A stretch of 64,000 bases of DNA, taken from the NCBI GenBank assembly GCA_031384605.1, contig JANNAT010000094.1, forward strand, positions 107,656 through 171,655. The letters are read 5' to 3'. The first letter of the stretch is position 1. Each line of letters opens with the position of its first letter. This DNA is from JANNAT01 sp031384605 (lineage in GTDB: Bacteria; Pseudomonadota; Alphaproteobacteria; Rhodobacterales; Rhodobacteraceae). This document shows, piece after piece, positions 8,926-17,842 of this stretch. Below the pieces are notes generated by a model, which was not told the origin of the DNA, ran no database searches, and saw only the letters and a program-made list of their open reading frames with translations. The position numbers and the translations under genes are program-made.

Positions 8926-11346
8926 ATGAAAACCCATACCCGCGTTCTGGTGATTGGCGGCGGCGTTGTAGGCTGTTCGGTGCTGTATCACCTGACCAAA
9001 CTGGGTTGGTCGGATGTGATGCTGGTGGAACGGTCTGAATTAACGTCCGGGTCAACCTGGCACGCGGCGGGCGGGTTTCACACGCTGAACGGCGATACCA
9101 ATATGGCGGCGCTGCAAGGCTATACGATCCGGCTTTACAAGGAACTTGAGGCGCTGACCGGCATGTCCTGCGGGTTGCACCATGTGGGTGGCATCACGCT
9201 GGCCGACAACCAAGAACGGTTCGATATGCTGAAGGCCGAACGCGCCAAGCATCGGTATATGGGGCTGGACACGGCCATTCTGACGCCTGCCGAGGTGGAG
9301 ACGATGACCGACGGCATGGTCAACACCAAGGGTATCTTGGGCGCGCTTTATGATCCACTGGATGGCCACCTTGACCCCTATGGCACCACGCATGCCTATG
9401 CCAAGGCCGCAAAAATGGGCGGGGCGGAAATTGTGTTGCACAACCGGGTGCTGGAAACCAACGCGCTGCCCGATGGGTCTTGGGAGGTTGTGACCGAAAA
9501 AGGCACGATCATTGCGGAACATCTGGTCAACGCAGGCGGTCTGTGGGCGCGCGAAGTGGGGGCGATGGCGGGGGTTTACCTGCCCTTGTTGCCGATGGCG
9601 CACCAGTATCTGGTGACAGATGATATCCCCGAAATCGTCGCCCGGGGGGGCCGTGAATTTCCGCATGTGATGGATCCGGGCGGCGAATCCTATCTGCGCC
9701 AGGAAGGTCGCGGCTTTTGCATCGGGTTTTACGAAAAACCTTGTGAGGCGTGGTCGATCGACGGCACGCCGTGGAATTTTGGCCAGGAACTGATGCAGGA
9801 ACAATTCGACAAGATCGCGGATTCGGTGGAATTTGCCTATAAACGCTTTCCCGCGCTGGAACGAGCCGGGGTGAAACGGGTCATCCACGGCCCGTTTACC
9901 TTTGCCCCCGATGGCAACCCGCTGATCGGCCCGGTTCAAGGTTTGCGCAACTATTGGTCGGCCTGTGCCGTGATGGCCGGGTTCAGCCAAGGCGGCGGTA
10001 TGGGGCTGTCACTGGCGCAATGGATCATTCACGGCGAGGTCGAACGCGATCCGCGCGGCTTTGACGTGTCGCGCTTTGGCACATGGACGACGCCCGGCTA
10101 TACCGTGCCCAAGGTAATCGAAAACTATCAGATGCGGTTTTCGGTGTCTTACCCGAACGAAGAACGCCCCGCAGCACGGCCGTTCCGCACCACGCCGATG
10201 TATGACACGTTTACCGAAATGCGCGCGGTTTGGGGCGCGCAATACGGGCTGGAAGTGCCGAATTACTATGCGCTGCCCGGCGAGCCTGTCTATGAGAACC
10301 CCACCTTCAAGCGGTCAAACGCGTGGGAGGCGACGCGCCAAGAGGTGATGGCGGTGCGGGGTGGCGTTGGCATCAACGAAGTGCAGAATTTCGGCAAATA
10401 TCTGGTCAAAGGCCCCAATGCGCGGGCGTGGCTGGACCGGATCATGGCGGGGCTTATCCCCAAACCGGGGCGCCTTTCCCTGACACCGATGCTGGCGCAT
10501 TCGGGCAAGATTATCGGCGATTTCACGGTGTCTTGTCTTTCTGAAAACGTTTTTCAACTGACCGCCAGCTATGGCGCACAAGGCTGGCATCAGCGCTGGT
10601 TTGAACAGAACCTGACCGATGGGGTGACGATTGAAAACGTGTCAGATGCGCGGTCTGGGTTCCAGATTGCCGGCCCCAAGGCGCGCGACTTGCTGGCGCG
10701 GGTAACGCGGGCCGATGTATCGGCGGCTGCGTTCAAGTTCATGGATGTGCGCCCGATGACCATCGGCATGGCCAATTGCACCGTGCAGCGCGTCAGCTAT
10801 ACCGCCGATCTGGGGTATGAGATTTTCACCGATCACATGTCGGTGCGACATTTGTGGACAACGCTGATGGATGCTGGCGCCGATCTGGGGCTGCGCGCCT
10901 TTGGCATGCGCGCGATGATGTCACTGCGGCTGGATAAGTGGTTCGGATCCTGGGGCCGCGAATATTCCCCGGATTATACCCCATGTGAGACGGGTCTGGA
11001 GCGGTTCATCCGCTGGAACAAAGACGCCGATTGGATTGGCCGCGCGGCGGCATCGGCGGAAAAAGCTGCTGGCCCAAAACGCAAACTGGTATCGTTCGTG
11101 GTTGATGCCGATGACGCCGACGTGGTGGCATGGGAGCCGATCTGGCTGGACGGGGCTGTTGTTGGGTTCTGCACGTCGGGTGGATTTTCGCACTATACCG
11201 GGCTGTCGGTGGCGCAAGGGTTCTTGCCAGCCGACCGGGTGGTTGACGGATTAGCGGTTGAGATTGAGATTTTGGGCCAACGCCGGGCCGCAAAGGTGCA
11301 TCTGGCCCCGCTGTTTGACGCCGATGGCGCAAGAATGCGGGGGTAA
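8926..11346 (+). CDS. FAD-dependent oxidoreductase with GcvT C-terminal half (dimethylglycine/sarcosine dehydrogenase-like)
   Basis: 806 aa from the ATG at 8926, which sits 9 bases after GGAAGG; the 30 codons upstream lack family-like sequence. An FAD-binding DAO domain occupies about residues 1-390, with GGGVVGCSVLYHLTKLG at the start and GSTWHAAGGFHTLNGD, whose His is the usual covalent flavin attachment site in this family. A short bridging domain and a GcvT-like tetrahydrofolate-binding domain (about 430-800, with FGMRAMMSLRLDKWFGSWG) follow. Such enzymes demethylate methylated glycines and pass one-carbon units to folate. The exact substrate is unknown, and no partner genes flank it. Confidence 0.85.
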   Translation: MKTHTRVLVIGGGVVGCSVLYHLTKLGWSDVMLVERSELTSGSTWHAAGGFHTLNGDTNMAALQGYTIRLYKELEALTGMSCGLHHVGGITLADNQERFDMLKAERAKHRYMGLDTAILTPAEVETMTDGMVNTKGILGALYDPLDGHLDPYGTTHAYAKAAKMGGAEIVLHNRVLETNALPDGSWEVVTEKGTIIAEHLVNAGGLWAREVGAMAGVYLPLLPMAHQYLVTDDIPEIVARGGREFPHVMDPGGESYLRQEGRGFCIGFYEKPCEAWSIDGTPWNFGQELMQEQFDKIADSVEFAYKRFPALERAGVKRVIHGPFTFAPDGNPLIGPVQGLRNYWSACAVMAGFSQGGGMGLSLAQWIIHGEVERDPRGFDVSRFGTWTTPGYTVPKVIENYQMRFSVSYPNEERPAARPFRTTPMYDTFTEMRAVWGAQYGLEVPNYYALPGEPVYENPTFKRSNAWEATRQEVMAVRGGVGINEVQNFGKYLVKGPNARAWLDRIMAGLIPKPGRLSLTPMLAHSGKIIGDFTVSCLSENVFQLTASYGAQGWHQRWFEQNLTDGVTIENVSDARSGFQIAGPKARDLLARVTRADVSAAAFKFMDVRPMTIGMANCTVQRVSYTADLGYEIFTDHMSVRHLWTTLMDAGADLGLRAFGMRAMMSLRLDKWFGSWGREYSPDYTPCETGLERFIRWNKDADWIGRAAASAEKAAGPKRKLVSFVVDADDADVVAWEPIWLDGAVVGFCTSGGFSHYTGLSVAQGFLPADRVVDGLAVEIEILGQRRAAKVHLAPLFDADGARMRG

Positions 11347-11457
11347 ACCGCGACCCCGGCGTTGCCGGAGGGCAAACGTGCCAGTGGCCCGTTTTCAGCG
11401 GTTTACGCACCGCGCCACGCGCGGGGCCGGGTTGGTAGTGGATCACTTCGCTGTCAG

Positions 11458-11477
11458 GCCCCGGCCTTCGCCGGGGC
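11458..11477. terminator. GC-rich hairpin without T-run
   Basis: GCCCCGGC and GCCGGGGC form a perfect 8-bp stem around a CTTC loop about 110 bases after the flavoenzyme gene. It lacks a T-tract, so it may be a 3'-end stabiliser or a Rho-assisted stop rather than an intrinsic terminator. Confidence 0.35.
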
Positions 11478-11533
11478 GATTGGCCCCGCTATGATCCCTT
11501 GACCTACCCTGCGCGATCCTACACCCTGCCCCA

Positions 11534-12121
11534 ATGCCCAAATTGACCATCCTGATCCCAGCCGCAGGTGCGTCATCGCGCATGCAGGGGGGTGATAAAC
11601 TGCTGGAACTGGTCGAAGCCCAGCCTATGCTGCGCCGTCAGGCACTTATCGCCTGCGCGGTTTGCCCCAAGGTCATTGTTACCCTACGCCCCACCGACGC
11701 CGCACGTCGCGCCGCACTGTCCGATTTGAAGATCACAATCGTGACCGTCACCGATGCCGCCGAGGGCATGGCAGCCTCGATCCGCGCCGGGGCAATCACC
11801 GCCAAAACCACTGCTTTGATGATCCTGCCCGCCGATATGCCTGATCTTACATCGGCAGACCTGCAATCAATGATCGACACTTTCGATCAAGAAGCCAACC
11901 AGATCATCCGTGCAACCGCGCAAGACGGCACCCCGGGTCATCCCGTGATATTCCCACCCGATTGCCTGACTGCACTGGCCTTGATAAAGGGCGACGCGGG
12001 CGCGCGTTCGGTTTTGCAAGTGCACAAACACCGCATCCGGCTGATCGCCCTGCCCGATCAGCATGCGATAACCGATCTGGACACGCCTGAAGATTGGACG
12101 GCGTGGCGCGCTAGACTGTAA
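11534..12121 (+). CDS. MobA/MocA-like nucleotidyltransferase
   Basis: 195 aa. The N-terminal nucleotide-binding loop LIPAAGASSRMQGGDKLLE and the metal-binding ILPADMPDL motif near residue 97 place it in the MobA-like NTP transferase family, which includes the MocA cytidylyltransferase of molybdenum cofactor maturation. The C-terminal GTPGHPVIFP motif is also family-typical. A role in molybdopterin cytosine dinucleotide synthesis for a molybdenum hydroxylase is the best guess, but no such enzyme is in the window. The 3' end overlaps the convergent RTX gene by 11 bases. Confidence 0.78.
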   Translation: MPKLTILIPAAGASSRMQGGDKLLELVEAQPMLRRQALIACAVCPKVIVTLRPTDAARRAALSDLKITIVTVTDAAEGMAASIRAGAITAKTTALMILPADMPDLTSADLQSMIDTFDQEANQIIRATAQDGTPGHPVIFPPDCLTALALIKGDAGARSVLQVHKHRIRLIALPDQHAITDLDTPEDWTAWRARL

Positions 12122-15100
12122 GTAACACCCGTGCTTCATGTGCCTTCAAAGACAGGCGCGCGGACTGGTAATCGCCGCAATCCACCACCAATTCAGGGAA
12201 TAAGGCTGCGATTTCCTCACGTTGGGCGTGGTCCATTGATCCCAAAGTGCGATCGGCGGGTTGAAAGCTTTCCGTCCACGACCCATTGGCGCAGATGATT
12301 TCATGGCGGTCCAACAACACATGGATATAAGTCACGCCGGGGGTCAACCGTTGGGCAACACCGGCAAGCCCCGTCAAATGCACGGCGGCAACCAGAACTT
12401 CTGTTTCACCAAACAGCATTTCCGGCGCAGCCCCTTCGATCAACATGCGGTGTTGCGGTGATACAAGTGTGTCGCGCAATGGCAATCCGCATCCCAGCGC
12501 ACCTTTGGAAATCTGCACTGGCCGCAAAGCCGGGCGCACGATCAAATCCGCCAAGCCAAGCTGACAGCGGCCAACCCAGCGAATGGGTTTCAACCCGCCA
12601 TCGCGCGTCAACACCAGATCACCGGCGCGTAAATCTTCTACCGCCACGTCACCCTGCGCAGTCGTGATCATCACGCCGGGGGTAAAACATGGGATGATCT
12701 CTTCGATATTTACGAACGCCATCGTGCCGATGACAGCACCCGCACCATCCAGAAACTCTACTGTGCCATTTTCTGCGTTGAACGGATCATAAACAATATT
12801 GGTCAGCGCCCAACCCCATGCCGTCAGGTCCAGCACGTCGTTGGTGTCTTGCCCGCCCTCACCGCCGTCGACGACATCACCGAACGCATTCAGATCCTGA
12901 ATGAACAGGTCTTCATCGTCGCCGCCCAGCAAAGTGTCAACGCCAATATCACCGTAAAGCGTGTCATTGTTCGCACCGCCGTCAAGGAAATCGTCGCCCG
13001 ATCCGCCGGTGAGCAGATCGGTTGCTGCCCCGCCAAACAACGCGTCGTTGCCCGTGCCGCCAAGCAACGTGTCGATGCCGTCACCGCCAAACAGTGAATC
13101 GTCGTTGTCGCCGCCCTGCACATCATCAGCGCCATCGCCGCCATAAACCGTGTCATTTCCAGCACCGCCGTCAAGATTGTCGTTGCCCAACCCACCCGTC
13201 AGCGTGTCATTGCCCACGTCGCCGCTCAGGGTGTCGTTGCCGTCACCGCCGTCAAGGCTGTCGTTGCCAGCGCCACCGGCGGCACTGTCATTGCCGGTGC
13301 CACCATAGACATCGTCGTTGCCAAAACCGGCAGCGATTGTATCATTGCCAGCGCCCGCCTGAATGATGTCATCGTTGCCGGCTTCGCCGATCAGAAGGGC
13401 ATCGTTGCCGTCAACCATATCGCCTTGCGCATCGGTATAGCCCGCGCCGATCAGATCGCCGCCAGCGGTGCCGTTGACAATACCGTCACGGCCGCCGAAC
13501 ACCAAAGATTCAATATTGCTGAAGGTCAGCGTGGTGGCATCGTTGAAGGTGACGGTGCCGGATTCGTTGTTGCCGCCGCCGTAAACCACGTTCAACACGT
13601 TGGTCAACGACAGCGTATCGTTGTCGGTGCCGCCCTCGCCGCCATCGACAACATCGCCGCCGCTGCCAAAAATCGTGTCCTGATCGTCGCCGCCTTGCAG
13701 CAGATCGGCCCCAAGCCCGCCCGTCAGCACGTCCGCGCCAGTGCCGCCGCTCAGCGTATCCGCGCCGTCCCCGCCATCAAGGCTGTCAGCGTCAGCACCG
13801 CCGCTCAGGCTGTCATTGCCGGTGCCACCGATCAGCGTATCAGCGCCCGCATCGCCGGTCAGCGTGTCATCGTTCGCACCGCCGTCAAGATTGTCGTTGC
13901 CGGACCCGCCGGCCAAGGTGTCGTTGCCCGCGTCGCCCGTCAGGGTGTCATTGTCGGCCCCACCGTCAAGATTGTCGTTGCCCAGACCGCCAACAAGCGT
14001 ATCCGCGCCCGCATCCCCCGTCAGAATGTCATCGTCAGCACCGCCGTCAAGATTGTCGTTGCCCAACCCACCGGCCAAGGTGTCGTTGCCTAAGCCGCCG
14101 ATCAGGATATTGGCCCCGCCGTCCCCGGTCAAACTGTCAGCAGCGCCCGACCCTGTCAGGTTTTCGATGCCCGACAAAGTATCGCCTGCCGCGTCGCCGC
14201 CAAGACCCGTTCCTGAAACAAGGTTGACCGTGACGCCCAACACCGAGGCCGAATAATCTGCCCAGTCAACGTCGGCCCCGCCGGTCAGAACATCCGCCCC
14301 GATGCCGCCAGACAGCGTGTCATTGCCTGCGCCGCCGTCCACCGTGTCGTTGCCATCGCCGCCGTCAAGCAGGTCATTCCCGGCGTCGCCCCCAATCAGG
14401 TCTTCGCGCAGCCCGCCATAGATGCTGTCATTGCCATTGCCGCCATAAAGCGTGTCATTGCTGGTCACACCGCCGGTGTCAGAAATCAGGTCATCGCCGT
14501 CACCGCCGTAAACCGTATCCGTGCTATTGCCGCCGTCCAGACTATCGTTGCCGGTGCCGCCATAAATGACATCCGTGCCATCGCCGCCGGCAATCGTATC
14601 GTTGCCGCCACCGCCATCCAGCGTGTTGGACGCCGCATCGCCGGTCAGACTGTCGTTATTGGCAGAACCAGTCAGGTTTTCGATGCCTGTCAGCGTATCG
14701 CCCGCCGCATCACCGCCGGTGCCTGTGCCGCTGGCAAGGCTTACGGTAACGCCTAGGCTTGACGCGGCATAATCTGCAGTATCCGTGCCGATGCCGCCGA
14801 TCAGCGTGTCGCTTCCGGCCCCGCCCACCAACGTGTCATTGCCAGTGCCGCCATCAAGAACATTGGCCCCGCTGTCACCCGTCAAGCTGTCGGCGTTGCC
14901 CGAACCTATCAGGTTTTCGATGCCCGTCAGCGTATCGCCCGCCGCGTCGCCGCCCGCGCCTGTGCCGCTGGCAAGGCTGACGGTTACGCCCAAAGTAGAT
15001 GCAGCATAACTGGCCGTATCCGTGTCCGCGCCGCCAAACAATGCGTCGTTGCCTGCGCCACCCGTCAGCGTGTCATTGCCTGTGCCACCATATAGGGCAT

Positions 15101-17606
15101 CCGTGCCCGTGCCACCGTCAAGGCTGTCATTGCCGGCGTCGCCCAGAAGGGTGTCGTTCTCACTGCCGCCAAACAGCTGGTCGGCCCCGTCGCCGCCCTC
15201 AAGGCTGTCTGCGCCGCCGCCACCTGTCAGGCTGTCATTTTCGGTGCCACCAAACAAACTGTCCGCCGCCGATCCGCCCGTCAGCGTATCCGCGCCTGCC
15301 TGGCCCGATAGCTGGTTGGACGCCGTTGTGACGCCGGCGTTGATGGTGTCGGCAAATTGGGTGCCCGAAACCGCCTCGATCTGCGAAAAGCTGCCCGTGG
15401 CATCACCGACGCCGTTGTAATCATAGGTTCCCGCCTCGTTCGCCGTGAACGTCGCCGTAACGCCAACGGTGCCCAGGAAGATGTTGAACGACAAGGTATC
15501 AAGATCGCCAGCGTTTTCGCCGCCAGTTATGGTATCGTTCTGATGGTCTTCAGTGACAATGAACGTGTCATTGCCAAGGCCGCCAAAAACGCTGTCAGTG
15601 CCAACGCCGCCCGACATCGTATCATTGCCATCATCGCCGTAGACCTGATCATTGCCGCCTCCGCCGTAAACCAGATCGTCGCCAAGGCCGCCATAAAACG
15701 TGTCATCGCCGCCATCGGTTGACCAACTACCAACGGTATCGTTGCCGTCGCCGCCATATGCCACATCATTGCCGTCACCGCCGTAAACGGTGTCATTGCC
15801 GCCATCGCCGTGCAGCAGGTCATTGCCGGCATCGCCGTTGATCAGGTCTTCATTGCCGCCGCCATAAAGGCTGTCATTGCCGGCACCACCCGCCAGATTG
15901 TCGTTGCCTGCATCGCCAAGGATGCTGTCATCGCCCAAACCGCCAATGCCGGTATCATTGCCGATCCCGCCCGACAGCACGTCGTTGTCGTCGCCGCCGT
16001 CCAGACTGTCATTGCCATCCTCGCCCAGCAGACTGTCATTGCCGGTGCCGCCGGTGATGACATCATTGCCGGTGCCACCATAAAGTGTGTCATTGCCGCC
16101 CACTGCCGCCGCAATATTGGGCGGGTTGGTATTGGCGTAATACTCATAGTAAAGCCCGGCCGAGCCGCCCGAGGTGGTGCCGTTAACCGTCAAGGCCACT
16201 GATGTATAAGGCACATTTATGGTCAAAGTGCCCACTGTGGTGACGTTGCTGCCACTTAGGTTGCGGACAATCTGCCCCGCACCATTCAGCGAATAAGTTA
16301 GGTTTCCGTTAAAGCTGACACTGCCCGCCGCAAGGGCAGTGTTCAGGTTCACCACTACGCCGTCGATCGAAATGGCCAGCGTTTCATCAGAGTTGATCGC
16401 GTTAAACAGGATCTGCCCACCTGCCACTTGCGAGCTGGCAGTGTGGGTGTGGGTTTCAATGGAGTCTGAGTTGCCAAGCCGAAAGCCGGTGATTGATCCG
16501 TTGTTGCCGGCGGTCAGATCATTGTCGCCCGACACGGTCGACACGTTAAAGTTGGGCCGCCCGTTGGTGCCGGTAACGGTCTGGTTGGCGGCGGTCACTT
16601 CGACATAGGCTGGGGTATAGGTGGTGGCCACCGATGCCGCGCCCCCGGTAAGGGTGTCATCCCCGGTGCCGCCATAGATCAGGTCATTGCCGGACCCGCC
16701 GTCGATGCTGTCATTTTCGGAATCGCCATAAACGGTGTCATTGCCGTTGCCCGCGTTGATGCTGTCGTTGCCCGATCCGCCGTAAACCTGATCATTGCCA
16801 AGCCCGGAGGTAACCGTATCATTGCCTGCACCTGCCAGCACATAGTCATCATGCCCAGTACCCCCGGCGTAACCGGTGGCATCATTGGCGTCGATGCGGT
16901 CGCCATCCGGATCGCCGGTATAGGCGGTGTCGATCAGGTCATTGCCAGCCGTGCCATCGACAACGCCGTCGCCGGTGAAGACCGCACCTGCCTCGAACTG
17001 CATCGAATAGACACCGATGGGATCGTTGGTATCAAAATCATTGCTGGCATAGGTCGACAGAAACGCCGCATTGCCCGAGCCTTCCAGCAGGGTTTGCGAT
17101 GTGGTGCCGTTGGAAATCCCAACCGTCGCCTGTCCGTTGTTGCCATTGGTAAAGCCGATGGAACTGTAAATGAAATCAACGCCAAAATCGCCGCCGCCCA
17201 GATCGGTAAGAACCAGCTGAAAGCTGTTGGTGCCCGGCCCGGTGTACGCTCCGACGTTCAGCCAGGTGACGATGAACTTGCCTGACGCGGGGTCAATATC
17301 CCAATAAATCTCGCCGCCTTTGCGGATATCAATATCCGTCCAGAACGGCGCAATCGACGGTTGGTTCAAGGTGGTCAGATTGGCGGGGGTATAGGTCGGC
17401 GCGGCGCTGCTGAAGGTGATCAGACCGTTTGTGTTGATGAAAAGCGAGCTGTAGCTGGCGCCGTAGAGATTGACGCCGCCGGCAAAAACCGAAGAGATGT
17501 TAACGTTGATAGATCCATCGTCAAGATTGCCCGTAAACGCCGACGTCGAGAACACATTCTCGCCGTATCCCAATGGACCGCCCAGACCCGAGATTAACGT
17601 GGCCAT
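12111..17606 (-). CDS. Giant RTX protein 1: NIDO domain, RTX repeats, C-terminal Hint domain
   Basis: 1831 aa, very acidic, no Sec signal, so probably exported by a type I system. Order of parts: a NIDO-like beta domain (about residues 50-205, LFINTNGLITFSS and APFWTDIDIRKGGEIYW); a GTAGNDLI linker module (214-262); RTX nonapeptides (GGxGNDxhx); a repeat-free insert (about 325-502); a long RTX tract with three SLGVTVSLASGTG-type modules; and a Hint domain from Cys1640 (CFTPGVMITT) to the end, with the SPQH histidine at about 1719. Hint domains of this hedgehog type self-cleave at the Cys. Such proteins are thought to be surface or matrix adhesins; the ligand is unknown. AGGCGGG lies 7 bases before the ATG. 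Confidence 0.9.
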   Translation of the reverse strand: MATLISGLGGPLGYGENVFSTSAFTGNLDDGSINVNISSVFAGGVNLYGASYSSLFINTNGLITFSSAAPTYTPANLTTLNQPSIAPFWTDIDIRKGGEIYWDIDPASGKFIVTWLNVGAYTGPGTNSFQLVLTDLGGGDFGVDFIYSSIGFTNGNNGQATVGISNGTTSQTLLEGSGNAAFLSTYASNDFDTNDPIGVYSMQFEAGAVFTGDGVVDGTAGNDLIDTAYTGDPDGDRIDANDATGYAGGTGHDDYVLAGAGNDTVTSGLGNDQVYGGSGNDSINAGNGNDTVYGDSENDSIDGGSGNDLIYGGTGDDTLTGGAASVATTYTPAYVEVTAANQTVTGTNGRPNFNVSTVSGDNDLTAGNNGSITGFRLGNSDSIETHTHTASSQVAGGQILFNAINSDETLAISIDGVVVNLNTALAAGSVSFNGNLTYSLNGAGQIVRNLSGSNVTTVGTLTINVPYTSVALTVNGTTSGGSAGLYYEYYANTNPPNIAAAVGGNDTLYGGTGNDVITGGTGNDSLLGEDGNDSLDGGDDNDVLSGGIGNDTGIGGLGDDSILGDAGNDNLAGGAGNDSLYGGGNEDLINGDAGNDLLHGDGGNDTVYGGDGNDVAYGGDGNDTVGSWSTDGGDDTFYGGLGDDLVYGGGGNDQVYGDDGNDTMSGGVGTDSVFGGLGNDTFIVTEDHQNDTITGGENAGDLDTLSFNIFLGTVGVTATFTANEAGTYDYNGVGDATGSFSQIEAVSGTQFADTINAGVTTASNQLSGQAGADTLTGGSAADSLFGGTENDSLTGGGGADSLEGGDGADQLFGGSENDTLLGDAGNDSLDGGTGTDALYGGTGNDTLTGGAGNDALFGGADTDTASYAASTLGVTVSLASGTGAGGDAAGDTLTGIENLIGSGNADSLTGDSGANVLDGGTGNDTLVGGAGSDTLIGGIGTDTADYAASSLGVTVSLASGTGTGGDAAGDTLTGIENLTGSANNDSLTGDAASNTLDGGGGNDTIAGGDGTDVIYGGTGNDSLDGGNSTDTVYGGDGDDLISDTGGVTSNDTLYGGNGNDSIYGGLREDLIGGDAGNDLLDGGDGNDTVDGGAGNDTLSGGIGADVLTGGADVDWADYSASVLGVTVNLVSGTGLGGDAAGDTLSGIENLTGSGAADSLTGDGGANILIGGLGNDTLAGGLGNDNLDGGADDDILTGDAGADTLVGGLGNDNLDGGADNDTLTGDAGNDTLAGGSGNDNLDGGANDDTLTGDAGADTLIGGTGNDSLSGGADADSLDGGDGADTLSGGTGADVLTGGLGADLLQGGDDQDTIFGSGGDVVDGGEGGTDNDTLSLTNVLNVVYGGGNNESGTVTFNDATTLTFSNIESLVFGGRDGIVNGTAGGDLIGAGYTDAQGDMVDGNDALLIGEAGNDDIIQAGAGNDTIAAGFGNDDVYGGTGNDSAAGGAGNDSLDGGDGNDTLSGDVGNDTLTGGLGNDNLDGGAGNDTVYGGDGADDVQGGDNDDSLFGGDGIDTLLGGTGNDALFGGAATDLLTGGSGDDFLDGGANNDTLYGDIGVDTLLGGDDEDLFIQDLNAFGDVVDGGEGGQDTNDVLDLTAWGWALTNIVYDPFNAENGTVEFLDGAGAVIGTMAFVNIEEIIPCFTPGVMITTAQGDVAVEDLRAGDLVLTRDGGLKPIRWVGRCQLGLADLIVRPALRPVQISKGALGCGLPLRDTLVSPQHRMLIEGAAPEMLFGETEVLVAAVHLTGLAGVAQRLTPGVTYIHVLLDRHEIICANGSWTESFQPADRTLGSMDHAQREEIAALFPELVVDCGDYQSARLSLKAHEARVLLTV

Positions 17607-17842
17607 GGATCAGCCCGCCTTATGCAGAATTGCCGTGCAAGACCGCAGGTTGTTGCGGGCAAAACAGGTGCGAAACGGGGGTATAAAACAGCACATACGG
17701 CCACCAACTTGTTTGGGTTGCCCAAGTGTTATCTGCCGCATGTGGTGCAAAGTTGACCAGACTGTGTTTTGTTTCCGGCAACGCAACAGTGGTGCATGCC
17801 GCACCCGCGACGCGGACTATCGGTCGCTGGCCTGCGATTTGC

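Noticed and set aside
11347..12121. Attachment-site copy of the tRNA-Leu 3' end on the far side of the RTX cluster
   Set aside because: No stretch matching the tRNA 3' end was found there, and no integrase gene is present.
13425..14093. 222-codon plus-strand frame opposite RTX gene 1, and similar frames across 12-28 kb
   Set aside because: Same cause: low-complexity shadows of GGxGNDxhx repeats.
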